A DNA stretch of 64,000 bases from Rheinheimera nanhaiensis E407-8 (GCF_000296695.1 NZ_BAFK01000016.1:1-64000), one strand, 5' to 3'; numbered from the stretch's first letter, positions 43,556 through 52,303 are shown. Numbers and translations are program-made. Notes: generated by a model not told the origin, from the letters alone.

Positions 43556-45010
43556 ATGATGAAAAAAGAATTTACCTTAACCGTTATTGCCGCGCTGTTG
43601 AGTGTGTCGGCAAGCGCACAACAGCCAGCACAGCACACCGTGCTGTACCACAACGCGACCTTGCTTAACCCGGCCACCGAGCAACAGCTGACCGATGGCT
43701 GGCTACTGGTGGAAGATGGCCGTATTACACAAATAGGCCAGCAGCAGGGTACTGCCGTATTGCCTGAGGCATCAAAGACGGTTGATTTACAGGACCATTA
43801 CCTGATGCCGGGTCTGATTGATGTACACCTGCACCTGACCGCCGGGCCAATGCGGGTTGAAATGCAGCAAGGTAAACCGGTAATTACCTTAAAAGGCCAC
43901 AGTGAACTAACCCGTTACCATGCCATTACTACACTGGCCACCGGTGTGACCACAGCCTTTAGCCCGGCGGGTGAAACCGAGGCTAATGCTGAATATGTCC
44001 GCCAGCAGCAGGCTGGTAACTGGCCAGGCCCTAAATTGACCTATGCCGGTTTTGTATTTGAGCCCACGCCGATACTGGGTGGCTCGGTGTATCCAAAAAC
44101 TGAAGCCGACTGGCAAGCCGAAATAGCCCAGCAAAAAGCGTTGGGCGCACAATACATAAAACTTTATCAGGGCTTGAGCAAAGACGAAGTAGCGATGGGG
44201 GTTCGCTTAGCGCACGCTGCCGGGCTGAAAGCCATAGCGCATCTGGATGCTGTTAGCTGGCAGTATGCCGCCGATTTGGGTATTGATGCGCTAACCCATG
44301 CGCTGCCCACCAGCGCCGAGCTGTTAACCGGCGAGGGCAAGGCGGCTTATCTGGCCGAGCGTAAAAATCCGCACAGCGGCCGCTTTACCTATAGCTGGTT
44401 TAAGCATGTTGATTATGACAGTGCCCCTATGCAGCGGTTGCTCGTTACGCTGACGCAGCAGCAAACCCGGCTTGATTTAACACTGGTGGCGAACGAGATG
44501 ATTTACTTCGCCCGCGAGCTGGAAACCTTATATCCGGAGCCGGATATGTGGGTGTTTCACCCGCAAATGCGCAAAGGTTGGCGCACTACCCTGGCAGCAC
44601 CCAGTTATGACTGGACGGCTGAAGAGGTAACCACCGCCAAACAGCAAATGCCAAAAGTGCAGCAATTGCTTAAGCGGTTGTATGACGCTGGTGTGCCACT
44701 GGCGATTGGTACCGACAGCGTGGCCAGCGGGCCGTTTTATCTGCGCGAGTTGCAACTTAGCCAGGCGGCCGGCCTGACCAACTGGCAGGTGTTGCAACTG
44801 GCGACGGTAGGCGGTGCCCGCCATCTGGATTTGCCCGATACCGGCCAGCTGGCCGCAGGCTTTGTTGCCGATTTTATCGTGCTGTCGTCTAACCCGGTTA
44901 ACGATCTGAGTGCCCTATCCAGCGTGCATACCGTGGTACAGCAAGGCAAAGCCCATCCTGTTGCGGCGCTTAAAGCTGAGCTGGACAAGCTGAGTAACAC
45001 TGAACTGTAA
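43556..45010 (+). CDS. Exported metal-dependent amidohydrolase
   Basis: This 484-residue protein has a Sec signal peptide (to about SVSASAQQ). Amidohydrolase metal ligands are visible: HxH in LIDVHLHL, a probable carbamylated Lys in YIKLYQG, His in AIAHLD, His in LTHALP, and Asp in AIGTDS. The ending VADFIVLSSNPVNDLSAL is typical of the imidazolonepropionase-like/prolidase group. The substrate is unknown. GGAG at 43548-43551 could serve the ATG at 43556 or, better spaced, at 43559. Two small membrane proteins follow at 42 bp. Confidence 0.87.
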   Translation: MMKKEFTLTVIAALLSVSASAQQPAQHTVLYHNATLLNPATEQQLTDGWLLVEDGRITQIGQQQGTAVLPEASKTVDLQDHYLMPGLIDVHLHLTAGPMRVEMQQGKPVITLKGHSELTRYHAITTLATGVTTAFSPAGETEANAEYVRQQQAGNWPGPKLTYAGFVFEPTPILGGSVYPKTEADWQAEIAQQKALGAQYIKLYQGLSKDEVAMGVRLAHAAGLKAIAHLDAVSWQYAADLGIDALTHALPTSAELLTGEGKAAYLAERKNPHSGRFTYSWFKHVDYDSAPMQRLLVTLTQQQTRLDLTLVANEMIYFARELETLYPEPDMWVFHPQMRKGWRTTLAAPSYDWTAEEVTTAKQQMPKVQQLLKRLYDAGVPLAIGTDSVASGPFYLRELQLSQAAGLTNWQVLQLATVGGARHLDLPDTGQLAAGFVADFIVLSSNPVNDLSALSSVHTVVQQGKAHPVAALKAELDKLSNTEL

Positions 45011-45051
45011 ATCTAAACTCAAAACACTTTAAACCCTGCGAGGAAAGAACT

Positions 45052-45207
45052 ATGGAAACCTTACAACAGTTAATAACGCCCTTTACTACCGCCTGGCAGC
45101 AGGCCGATAGCCACCAATTAGCTTCTTTCGGCATCTTCTTTGCTGCCATGTGGCTGATTGCGATGGTAATTGAAGCTGCCGTAAAAAAAGCCACTAAGGA
45201 GGACTAA
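45052..45207 (+). CDS. 51-residue membrane protein
   Basis: An ATG at 45052 with AGGA at 45041-45044 opens 51 codons. The product begins METLQQLITPFTTAWQQADS, has one hydrophobic helix (SFGIFFAAMWLIAMVIEA), and ends with a basic/acidic tail KKATKED. The first 40 residues are clearly related to the start of the next protein (METLNQFIAAMSSAWQQADA). The next gene begins 3 bp after its stop, and AAGGAGGA inside its end serves as that gene's ribosome binding site. It is probably a real small protein derived by duplication. Confidence 0.7.
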   Translation: METLQQLITPFTTAWQQADSHQLASFGIFFAAMWLIAMVIEAAVKKATKED

Positions 45208-45210
45208 CAG

Positions 45211-45489
45211 ATGGAAACGTTAAACCAATTTATTGCCGCCATGAGCAGTGCCTGGCAACAGGCCGATGCAGTGTTTTTAGTCGGCTTTGGGGTGTTGTTT
45301 TTCGCGGTGTGGTTTTTACCCAGCTTGCTGGCACTGGCGTTTAACCGCCAGCACCTGGGCAAAATTGCGCTGCTGAATATTCCGGCCGGTTTGTCCTGGG
45401 TTGCCTGGCTGGCGCTGTTGGTATGGGCGGTAACCGGTAAACTCAGTAACAAACTGGCGGCAAAGGCGCGGTTAAAGCCGGTACTGTAA
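45211..45489 (+). CDS. Superinfection-immunity-like small membrane protein
   Basis: This 92-residue protein has two membrane helices. FFAVWFLPSLLALAFNRQH followed by LLNIPAGLSWVAWLALLVWAVTG matches the pattern of the Imm_superinfect family, named after the phage T4 Imm protein that blocks DNA injection; most bacterial members have no tested role. AAGGAGGA (45196-45203) is well placed. It is paired with the 51-residue paralogue upstream, and both follow the amidohydrolase. Confidence 0.7.
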   Translation: METLNQFIAAMSSAWQQADAVFLVGFGVLFFAVWFLPSLLALAFNRQHLGKIALLNIPAGLSWVAWLALLVWAVTGKLSNKLAAKARLKPVL

Positions 45490-45503
45490 CCACATACTGT
45501 TAC

Positions 45504-45522
45504 AGGGCGACACTGTCGCCCT
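45504..45522. terminator. Hairpin between convergent genes
   Basis: AGGGCGACA-C-TGTCGCCCT is a perfect palindrome (7-bp stem, 5-nt loop in practice), followed by CATTTAAAAT on the plus strand. It overlaps the end of the broken metallo-hydrolase gene. The T-tract is weak. Confidence 0.4.
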
Positions 45523-46544
45523 CATTTAAAATCAGTAGCGGCACCTGGCTATTCAGGTGCTGCTGCATATGCAGCAAACGCAGCAGTGGCGAGTGCGAGC
45601 TGATATCACCCATCTGCCAGCTGGCATTACCATAGCCCCAGGGGATCATCACCTTGCAGCCCAATTCCTCTGCCGCCACTAACGCATCTTCCGGCGTAGT
45701 ATGCACATAGCGGTACCAATCTGGCTGCTTGTCACTGTGGTAAGACGCTATCGGCAACAGGCAGATATCAATATCGCCATAACGCTGCTGAATATCCTTA
45801 AAGTGGTTGGAATAGCCAGTATCGCCAGCGAAAAACAAGGTTTTGCCATTCTGCTGCAATAGCCAGCCGCCCCACAGTGCTTTGTTGTCGTCATCAAACA
45901 GCTTGCGGTTGTTAAAGTGATGCGCCGGTACCAGATGTAGGCTTAACTCACCGCGTTCACTTTGGCTGTACCAGGCTTTTTCAATAATTTGATAGCCGCC
46001 TTGGGGCATATAGTCAGCCATGCCCAGTGGCAGATAATAGGTGGCGCCGGTGCCTATTTGTGCAATGCTGGCATGGCTGAAATGATCATAATGCAGATGC
46101 GAATACAGCACAGCATCGGTGGCCGCCAGTTTTTCGGCGCTCAGTTTGGGTGTATAGGGCCTTCTGATAATACCTACCAGATGCTGCGCCCAGTTTACCG
46201 GCCAGTCAAACTGGCCAAATACCGGATCAAATAGCAGTTGCTGGCCATCCGGCGTGTTAACTAAGAAGCTGGCATGCCCCAGCCACTGCAGGTTAAAACC
46301 GGTAGCGAGCTCTGGTGACTGCTGCGAGCCGGTATACTGGCAATTCTGGCCATGCTGTTGGCAGCTGACATCAGCATGGGCCGGATAGCAATCATGCTCG
46401 CAGCTTGCCGGGTAGGCAGGCCAACCCTGCTGTGGGCGCTAAAGGTTATGAAAGCGGCCAGCGAGTTCGCCGTCGGCAAAGCGTTTAATAACGGCCTGCT
46501 CACCGATCTGCTGCTTAATGTGGTTTGGGCTGCTGCATGAGGAT

Positions 46545-46574
46545 AAAAACACGGTGCTGCATAACAGCACCGTG
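46545..46574 (-). terminator. Intrinsic terminator behind the KfrA-like gene
   Basis: On the minus strand a perfect 10-bp stem CACGGTGCTG / CAGCACCGTG with a 5-nt loop (46550-46574) is followed by five T (46549-46545). It lies 25 bp after the KfrA-like stop but inside the signal-peptide codons of the broken lipoprotein gene. Confidence 0.75.
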
Positions 46575-46598
46575 ATTGCTGAAAACCTGCAACGGCTA

Positions 46599-48395
46599 TC
46601 AGGCATCGGACAATTTACTGAGCTTTTTCTCCAGCTTTTCAATTTTTTCCTGTGCCTGTTCGCGGTAGCGGGTTAAGCGTTCTATCGTGGCTGCAGCGTT
46701 ATCTTTTACAAAGCTAACTTGCTGTTCCAGTTGTGATTTTTGCTTTTTAAGTTTGTCCTGCTCCAGCTGCATATCGGCGACCATATCACGCTGTTGCTGT
46801 AGCTCTTCGCGCAGCTGGCGGATAACTTCACGTTGCTCAGCCTGATGGCCGGCAGTGATAGCGCTTTGCTCCTTTAACATGGCGTTATTGGCGCGCAATT
46901 GCTCCAGTGTGGCCTGGATATCCTGCGAGTCGTCAATTTCGGTGCTTTGCGCTTTTTGCATCGCATCTAACTGCTGCTCAGCTTTAAGGGCATTGTCGCG
47001 CTGTACTTCGGCATCGCGCTGGCTGTGGTCTAACTGTTTGGTCAGCTCGCTTAGCTGCTTGCTCAGGGTGTCAACTTCTTTCTCTAAGCGGGCGATGGTT
47101 TCCTGCGCGGCCTGTTGCTGTGCGTCATCAACTACCACTTCAACCGGGGCTTCGCCCTGTGGTATTTGCTCCAGCTTAGCCTGCAGTTGCTCTCGCTCGG
47201 CTTGCAGTTTTTCGGCCTGCTGCTGCGCCTGCGTTAATTGCTGTTGCACTTCAGTGAGTTGTTGCAGGGCCTTATCACGTTCTTCCGCCAGCGCCGCTTG
47301 TGCGGCTACCAGGGCGGCCTGATCGGCGGCCTTGCCACCTTGCTCCTGCACCGAATTTTGCAACTGCTCCAGTTGCGCCTGCAGTCGCTTATTTAACGCC
47401 ACTGCCTGGGTTTCAGTTTTAGTGGCTTGTTGTAACTTGGTTTCAAACTCATCCAGCATGGCCTGCAGTTCAGTCACGTCATGCTCGCGGGTTTGTAAGT
47501 CTTGCAGGGCTTTTTTCGAGGCTTGTTGTGCGGCGGCCAATTCGGCTTTAACACTGGCTTCAGATTGCTGTAATGCACTCAGTTGCTGCTCGGCAGCTTG
47601 CGCCTTGGCTAACTGCTCTTTCAACGGTTCCAGCTCTTGCTCTGCTGCCGCCAACTCGTCTTGTAGCTGCTGTAATTTTTGCTGGTGTAACTGCTGCTCG
47701 TTTTGCAGTTGCTCTTCCAGCTCATCCTGGGTTTGTTGCGCGCTGATCAGTTTTAACTGAATTTGCTCCGCCTGCTGCTTAGCTTGCTCTGCCTCTTGCC
47801 GGGCGGCAGCCAGCTGCTGCTGTGCACTCTCCAGCTCGCTTTGTTTGCTATGCAGTTGTTGTGTTGTGCTGTCGAGCGTTTCTTGCAACTGTGCCAGTTG
47901 CTGCTCGGTATCAGCCAGGGTTTTTTGCTGGCTTTGGCTTAATTTAACGGCCTGGTCGCGCTCTTCCGTTAAGGCGGCGTACTTTTCTGCCTGGGTGGAA
48001 AGCTGCTGTTGCTGCTGCGCCAGGCTGATTTCCAGCTCGGTTTTACGTTGTTGTAACTGTTCAACTTCAAGTTGCAGTTCGCGGTTGTGCTCGGCGGCTA
48101 ATACTTCGGCCTGCATGGCTTGTTGTAACTGCTGGTTAAGCTGGTCGGTCAGCTTTTTAGCATGCTTTTCAGCCTCGTTCTGAAACGCAGTGATAAAGTC
48201 GGCACTGAACATACTGTCCCCCGTTACTTCGGCTGGCGCCGGTGCGCGGTTTGCCTGCTCGTTACGCCACTTTTGATAGTGTACAACCAGACTGGCCTGT
48301 GCGCCGGGTACTTTTGAAATTAAATAATCTAATGAAACGGGCTTGCCGGTCTTGTGCAACTCATCACAGATTTTTTTAACTTCACTATATTGCAT
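46599..48395 (-). CDS. KfrA-like DNA-binding coiled-coil protein
   Basis: This 598-residue protein's first about 60 residues (EVKKICDELHKTGKPVSLDY, VVHYQKWR) resemble the KfrA N-terminal DNA-binding region. The remainder, about residues 70-595, is a continuous Gln/Glu/Leu-rich coiled coil (LQQRKTELEISLAQQQQQL, LEKEVDTLSKQLSELTKQL). KfrA proteins are plasmid-encoded repressors with long alpha-helical tails that may aid nucleoid or partition structure; this copy is among chromosomal genes. It is divergent from topB. The repetitive coiled coil makes domain boundaries unclear. Confidence 0.8.
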   Translation of the reverse strand: MQYSEVKKICDELHKTGKPVSLDYLISKVPGAQASLVVHYQKWRNEQANRAPAPAEVTGDSMFSADFITAFQNEAEKHAKKLTDQLNQQLQQAMQAEVLAAEHNRELQLEVEQLQQRKTELEISLAQQQQQLSTQAEKYAALTEERDQAVKLSQSQQKTLADTEQQLAQLQETLDSTTQQLHSKQSELESAQQQLAAARQEAEQAKQQAEQIQLKLISAQQTQDELEEQLQNEQQLHQQKLQQLQDELAAAEQELEPLKEQLAKAQAAEQQLSALQQSEASVKAELAAAQQASKKALQDLQTREHDVTELQAMLDEFETKLQQATKTETQAVALNKRLQAQLEQLQNSVQEQGGKAADQAALVAAQAALAEERDKALQQLTEVQQQLTQAQQQAEKLQAEREQLQAKLEQIPQGEAPVEVVVDDAQQQAAQETIARLEKEVDTLSKQLSELTKQLDHSQRDAEVQRDNALKAEQQLDAMQKAQSTEIDDSQDIQATLEQLRANNAMLKEQSAITAGHQAEQREVIRQLREELQQQRDMVADMQLEQDKLKKQKSQLEQQVSFVKDNAAATIERLTRYREQAQEKIEKLEKKLSKLSDA

Positions 48396-48531
48396 CGTAA
48401 TTTATCCAACTGACGTGGGTGAAAATACCAGAGCTTAACGGGTGTAACCGAATCGCCATTTTAAGCACTTTTGGCCTAAAGCCAAATTTTAATTACATTT
48501 TCTTTGCATCTTACCGCAGTGGCAGCTAAAT

Positions 48532-48551
48532 TACTGTATAAATGAACAGTT
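48532..48551. promoter_or_regulatory. LexA (SOS) box upstream of topB
   Basis: TACTGTATAAATGAACAGTT contains CTGT-n8-ACAG exactly and matches the E. coli-type consensus TACTGTATATATATACAGTA at 16 of 20 positions. It ends 11 bp before the topB start codon. A possible promoter TTGCAT-n17-TAAATT (48504-48532) abuts it. Confidence 0.7.
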
Positions 48552-48562
48552 AAGGCGGTGCC

Positions 48563-50590
48563 ATGATCCTTTATATTGCCGAAAAACCCAGCCTTGGCCG
48601 CGCTATTGCTGCCGTATTAGCCAAACCGCAGCACAAAGAGGCAGGTTGTATCCGCCTTGCCAATGGTGACGTGGTCAGCTGGTGTATCGGCCACTTATTA
48701 CAGCAGGCCGAGCCGGAAGATTACAACCCCGACTACAAACGCTGGCAAATGGCTCCCCTGCCGATAGTGCCGGATAAATGGTTATTGAAAGTACGCAAGT
48801 CAGCTGAACAGCAGCTTAACGTGTTGAAAAGGTTACTACGCCAGGCTGATCAGATAGTCCATGCCGGAGACCCTGATCGTGAAGGACAATTGCTGGTGGA
48901 TGAAGTGCTGGCGTATTGCGGTGTCAGTGCTGCCAAACTGGCTGATACTCAGCGCTTATTAATCAATGATTTGAACCCACCGGCGGTGAGCCGGGCACTT
49001 AAGCAATTGCAGCCCAATAAGCACTTTGCCGCCCTGTCGACGTCGGCGCTGGCGCGCAGCCGGGCAGACTGGTTGTACGGCTTAAATATGACGCGGGCTT
49101 ACACCCTGCAGGGGCAAAAAGCTGGTTATCAGGGGGTGTTGTCGGTTGGCCGGGTACAAACGCCCGTATTAGGTTTAGTAGTGAAACGTGACCAGCAGAT
49201 TGCCGATTTTTGCAGTGCAACCTACTACCAGGTTCGGGCTGAGCTACACACAACAGAGCCCGCTTCGTCAGAGCAGCAGGCATTTCACGCACTTTGGCAA
49301 CCCAGCAGTGCCTGTGTTCGTTGGCAAGATGAGGAAGGGCGGGTGCTAAGCAAAGCGCTGGCCGAAAAGGTACAGCAAAAAATCAGTGGCCAGCCAGCCA
49401 GTGTTACCACCGTGCAGCAGCAGGATGGTAAACAGGCACCACCCTTGCCGTATAATTTATCGGCGCTGCAAATTGATGCGGCTAAACGCTATGGCCTGAG
49501 CGCACAGCAGGTGCTGGACAGTTGCCAGCAGTTGTATGAGCGGCACAAGCTGATTACCTATCCGCGCTCTGATTGCCGTTATTTACCACCCGAGCAACGA
49601 AAACTATCAGCGAAGGTCTGTGCGGCCATTGGCGCAAATGATCACAGCCTGGCCGATGGTGTAACCCGGGCTGATATGACACTGGTCAGCAAAGCCTGGA
49701 ACGAGGCTAAGGTGCTGGCACATCACGCTATTATCCCGACCGAAAAACAGTTACCCCTTACTAAGCTGAGCCTGACCGAGCAGCGTTTGTACCGGCTGAT
49801 TGCCCGTCAGTATCTGGCGCAGTTTTACCCGGTTTATCGCTACCGTGATCACAGTGTTGAGCTGAATATTGCCGGCGGTGCTTTTATTGCCAAAGCGCGC
49901 ACAGAGCAAAGTGCCGGCTGGAAGCAATTGTTTCGCGGCCCGGCAGAGGACAGTATGGCACCTGATAGTAAGGGTGCTGCACCAGAGGCCGGCGATGATG
50001 CGGCAGCGCTAAATAGCCGTTTGCCGGCTCTGGTTGTTGGGCAGCCGCTGACCTGCACTGCTGCTACGGTGTTAGAAAAGCAAACCCGGCCGCCGGCGGC
50101 TTTTACCGATGCCAGCCTGTTAGCTGCAATGACCGGTATCAGCCGTTTTGTAAAAGATGACAAGATCCGCAGTATTTTGCGTGACACCGACGGGCTGGGG
50201 ACCGAGGCTACCCGCGCCGGCATTATTGAGCTGTTGTTTAAACGTGGTTATCTGACGCGCCAGGGTAAACAGATCCATGCTACCGCCACCGGCAAGGCGC
50301 TTGTCGCGGCATTACCCGAACAGGCGGTACTGCCAGATATGACAGCGCGCTGGGAGGCGGCGTTAAATGCGATTTGTCAGCGCCAGCAAAGCTATCAGGC
50401 CTTTATGCAGCCGCTGCAGGCCGAGTTAACCCAGCTTATTGCGGCGGCGGCAAACAATGTGCCTGTCGGTTTGCCGCCACAACCTAAGCGGCCCTGGCGG
50501 GGCAAAAAGGCCGCGACCAAGCCGGCGGGCCGCGGCAACCGGCGCAAGAAAGCGGCTGACCTTGATAGTCGTGTAACTAAGCGTAATTAA
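48563..50590 (+). CDS. topB: DNA topoisomerase III (type IA)
   Basis: This 675-residue enzyme relaxes and decatenates DNA by single-strand passage. The Toprim domain shows IAEKPSLGRAIA with Glu7 and HAGDPDREGQLLVDE with the DxDxE metal site (103-107). SALARSRADWLYGLNMTRAY and SVGRVQTPVLGLVV follow. The active-site Tyr333 lies in LITYPRSDCRYLP. The C-terminal tail (about 645-675) is Lys/Arg-rich and probably binds DNA. AAGGCGG precedes the start. A LexA-type box upstream suggests DNA-damage control, which is unusual for topB. Confidence 0.95.
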   Translation: MILYIAEKPSLGRAIAAVLAKPQHKEAGCIRLANGDVVSWCIGHLLQQAEPEDYNPDYKRWQMAPLPIVPDKWLLKVRKSAEQQLNVLKRLLRQADQIVHAGDPDREGQLLVDEVLAYCGVSAAKLADTQRLLINDLNPPAVSRALKQLQPNKHFAALSTSALARSRADWLYGLNMTRAYTLQGQKAGYQGVLSVGRVQTPVLGLVVKRDQQIADFCSATYYQVRAELHTTEPASSEQQAFHALWQPSSACVRWQDEEGRVLSKALAEKVQQKISGQPASVTTVQQQDGKQAPPLPYNLSALQIDAAKRYGLSAQQVLDSCQQLYERHKLITYPRSDCRYLPPEQRKLSAKVCAAIGANDHSLADGVTRADMTLVSKAWNEAKVLAHHAIIPTEKQLPLTKLSLTEQRLYRLIARQYLAQFYPVYRYRDHSVELNIAGGAFIAKARTEQSAGWKQLFRGPAEDSMAPDSKGAAPEAGDDAAALNSRLPALVVGQPLTCTAATVLEKQTRPPAAFTDASLLAAMTGISRFVKDDKIRSILRDTDGLGTEATRAGIIELLFKRGYLTRQGKQIHATATGKALVAALPEQAVLPDMTARWEAALNAICQRQQSYQAFMQPLQAELTQLIAAAANNVPVGLPPQPKRPWRGKKAATKPAGRGNRRKKAADLDSRVTKRN

Positions 50591-50665
50591 TTGTAAGCGC
50601 AGTGGATTTTAACTTGCCGGCTGTCTTATGCTGCCTGCCAGTTAACGTTGCGGAGCCTAAAAGCT

Positions 50666-51427
50666 GTGAACAAAAAAACCGTAAAAGCAATAGCCTGTGC
50701 TGCCGCCGGCTGGCTAGCGAGTGCCGGCCTGGCACAAGCTACCATCGTCGAAGTGACGACCAATGTCGGTAAGTTTGAAATTAACCTGTTTGACGAAACC
50801 ACACCGGTCACGGTGCAGAACTTTCTGAATTATGTCAGTGCCGGCCGTTATGACGGTACTGTCATTCACCGTTCGGTACCCGGCTTTGTGATCCAGGGCG
50901 GGGGGTTTACCTTTGATCAGCAGTTGCCACTGAAAGCCATCAGCACCAATGCCGCTATTGTTAATGAGCCAAAATGGTCAAATGTGCGTGCAACCGTGGC
51001 AATGGCAAAGCTGCCGAATAACCCTAACAGCGCCACCAGCCAGTGGTTTATTAATCTGGCGAACAATGGCGCCAATCTGGATGTGCAAAACAGCGGTTTC
51101 AGTGTATTTGGCCAGATAAGCTCGGCCGATATGGCGGTAATAGATGCTATAGCGGCGTTGCCACGCTACAACTTTCCCGGTATCGATGATTTACCGCTGC
51201 GTAACTACAGCAGCAGCGATCGGGACGATAACAAGCCGCTGGCGGCAGATAACTTAATTACTATCGAATCGGTGGTGGTCGTGGATGCCCGCAGCAATAC
51301 TGCCGCAGCCTTAAGCTTAGTGCCTAACAGTGCGCCGCCACCGGCTAGCAACGACAGCGCCGGCGGTAGCCTGAGCTGGCTGACATTGCTGCCACTTGGC
51401 CTGCTGCTGTTACGCCGCCGCGCTTAA
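50666..51427 (+). CDS. Exported cyclophilin with GlyGly-CTERM tail
   Basis: This 253-residue peptidyl-prolyl cis-trans isomerase has a signal peptide (ending GLAQAT). The cyclophilin core shows NFLNYVSAGRYDGTVIHRSV, GFVIQGGGF, NSATSQWFINLANN and FSVFGQI. The C-terminus AGGSLSWLTLLPLGLLLLRR is a GlyGly-CTERM signal, the sorting tag processed by rhombosortase and linked to type II secretion, so the protein is probably surface-bound or released. The GTG at 50666 with GGAG at 50652-50655 is preferred because it gives a normal signal peptide (VNKKTVKAIAC); a TTG at 50648 is less likely. Confidence 0.87.
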   Translation: MNKKTVKAIACAAAGWLASAGLAQATIVEVTTNVGKFEINLFDETTPVTVQNFLNYVSAGRYDGTVIHRSVPGFVIQGGGFTFDQQLPLKAISTNAAIVNEPKWSNVRATVAMAKLPNNPNSATSQWFINLANNGANLDVQNSGFSVFGQISSADMAVIDAIAALPRYNFPGIDDLPLRNYSSSDRDDNKPLAADNLITIESVVVVDARSNTAAALSLVPNSAPPPASNDSAGGSLSWLTLLPLGLLLLRRRA

Positions 51428-51428
51428 A

Positions 51429-51454
51429 CGGCCTGAACCGGCCGCTGATTTTTT
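51429..51454 (+). terminator. Weak terminator after the cyclophilin gene
   Basis: A CGGCC / GGCCG stem with a 6-nt loop is followed by CTGA and six T, directly after the stop. Confidence 0.45.
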
Positions 51455-51460
51455 ACAATG

Positions 51461-51593
51461 CGGCTAACACTAATGCCTTGCAAAGCATTTAGTTAGCCGT
51501 AATTCTTTCGTCAATTTACTGGTGTAGTTGCCGTTGTCATCTACACTTATCTGCACGGCCCTGTCAGCAGCCTGACAGCCATAAGTACAGATG
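51461..51593. repeat. Two large imperfect palindromes upstream of parA
   Basis: First (51461-51499): CGGCTAAC / GTTAGCCG arms with inner AATGC / GCATT. Second (51538-51593): CATCT..ACTTAT pairs with ATAAGT..AGATG around a perfect inner hairpin CTGTCAG-CAGC-CTGACAG (51561-51578). The second ends at the parA ribosome binding site (GAGGG, 51593-51597). They are candidate operators or centromere sites of the ParA-RHH pair, or a 5' UTR fold. Confidence 0.5.
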
Positions 51594-51604
51594 AGGGTAG
51601 CCCG

Positions 51605-52303
51605 ATGATTTTGTTAGTTGGTGGTGAAAAAGGTGGCAGCGGAAAAAGCTGTCTGGCGCAAAATATTGCGGTGTACTTTTCCCGTGAGCGAAGCGCCAAC
51701 GTGATGCTGGTCGATTGCGACCCCCAGCGCACGTCTTCAGACTGGGTGCAGGAACGTCATCTGGACCCATCCTTACCCTGGATTAACTGCGTACAAATGT
51801 ACGGCAAAATCCGCTATGAACTGAAAAGCCTGGAAATGCACTACGACGTGGTGATTGTCGACTGTGGTGGTCAGGATAGCGTGGCGTTACGCTCGGCCAT
51901 GGTGGTGGCTTCGCATGTATTGTTTCCGCTTCGGCCAAAGCGGCGTGACCTGAAAACGCTGGAGCATCTGGAAGATTTAGTCAGCGCCTGTAATGTGGTA
52001 AACCCTGAGATGATTGTCGGCTGTGTGATTACCCAATGCCCGTCGTTACCGAATCAGGCCAATCGTATTCTTGAAGCCAAAGAAGTATGTAAATCGTTCA
52101 ATATCCGCGTGCTGGATGCTATTACCTACAACCGCAATGCCTATGATGACAGTGAAGAAAAAGGCCTGTCAGTGATGGACGTTGAACCTGATGGCAAAGC
52201 CGCGCAGGAAATCCGTGATATAGTAACCGAGTTACTGGCAATGAAGGCGATACAAGAAGATGGCGCTGACCGATCTGAAGAAAAAGTCGCAGCCGCCCGG
52301 TAA
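51605..52303 (+). CDS. ParA/MinD-family partition-like ATPase
   Basis: This 232-residue protein has a deviant Walker A motif GGEKGGSGKSCLAQN with the signature Lys, MLVDCDPQRTSSDWV (switch I), and YDVVIVDCGGQDS (Walker B), as in small plasmid-type ParA proteins without an N-terminal helix-turn-helix. The gene for a ribbon-helix-helix protein starts 44 bp before its end, giving a ParA/ParG- or ParF/ParG-like pair. There is no replication initiator or plasmid gene nearby, so this is an orphan chromosomal partition-like unit. GAGGG precedes the start. Confidence 0.85.
   Translation: MILLVGGEKGGSGKSCLAQNIAVYFSRERSANVMLVDCDPQRTSSDWVQERHLDPSLPWINCVQMYGKIRYELKSLEMHYDVVIVDCGGQDSVALRSAMVVASHVLFPLRPKRRDLKTLEHLEDLVSACNVVNPEMIVGCVITQCPSLPNQANRILEAKEVCKSFNIRVLDAITYNRNAYDDSEEKGLSVMDVEPDGKAAQEIRDIVTELLAMKAIQEDGADRSEEKVAAAR

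Larger units (their letters stand above)
45500..46606 (-). pseudogene. Metallo-beta-lactamase-fold lipoprotein, interrupted by an in-frame TAG
   Basis: One minus-strand frame from ATG 46606 to 45500 carries a lipoprotein signal (VLLCSTVFLSSC), the segment GEQAVIKRFADGELAGRFHN, a TAG stop at 46441-46439, then an open frame with LQWLGHASFLVNTPDG, LLFDPVFG, LYSHLHYDHFSH (metal-binding HxHxDH), LVPAHHFNNR, LFFAGDTGYSNHF and VMIPWGYGNA. This is a complete metallo-hydrolase of the NAPE-PLD/UlaG-like group. No ATG, GTG or TTG is available between the TAG and the GTG at 46111, which lies just before the HxHxDH motif and would delete the first strands. So it is probably inactive, unless the stop is read through or is a sequencing error. 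It starts 8 nt inside the KfrA-like gene end. Confidence 0.7.

Noticed and set aside
46352-46540. Plus-strand 62-codon frame opposite the broken lipoprotein gene
   Set aside because: Minus-strand metallo-hydrolase similarity explains the region; no ribosome binding site or family is seen for the plus frame.
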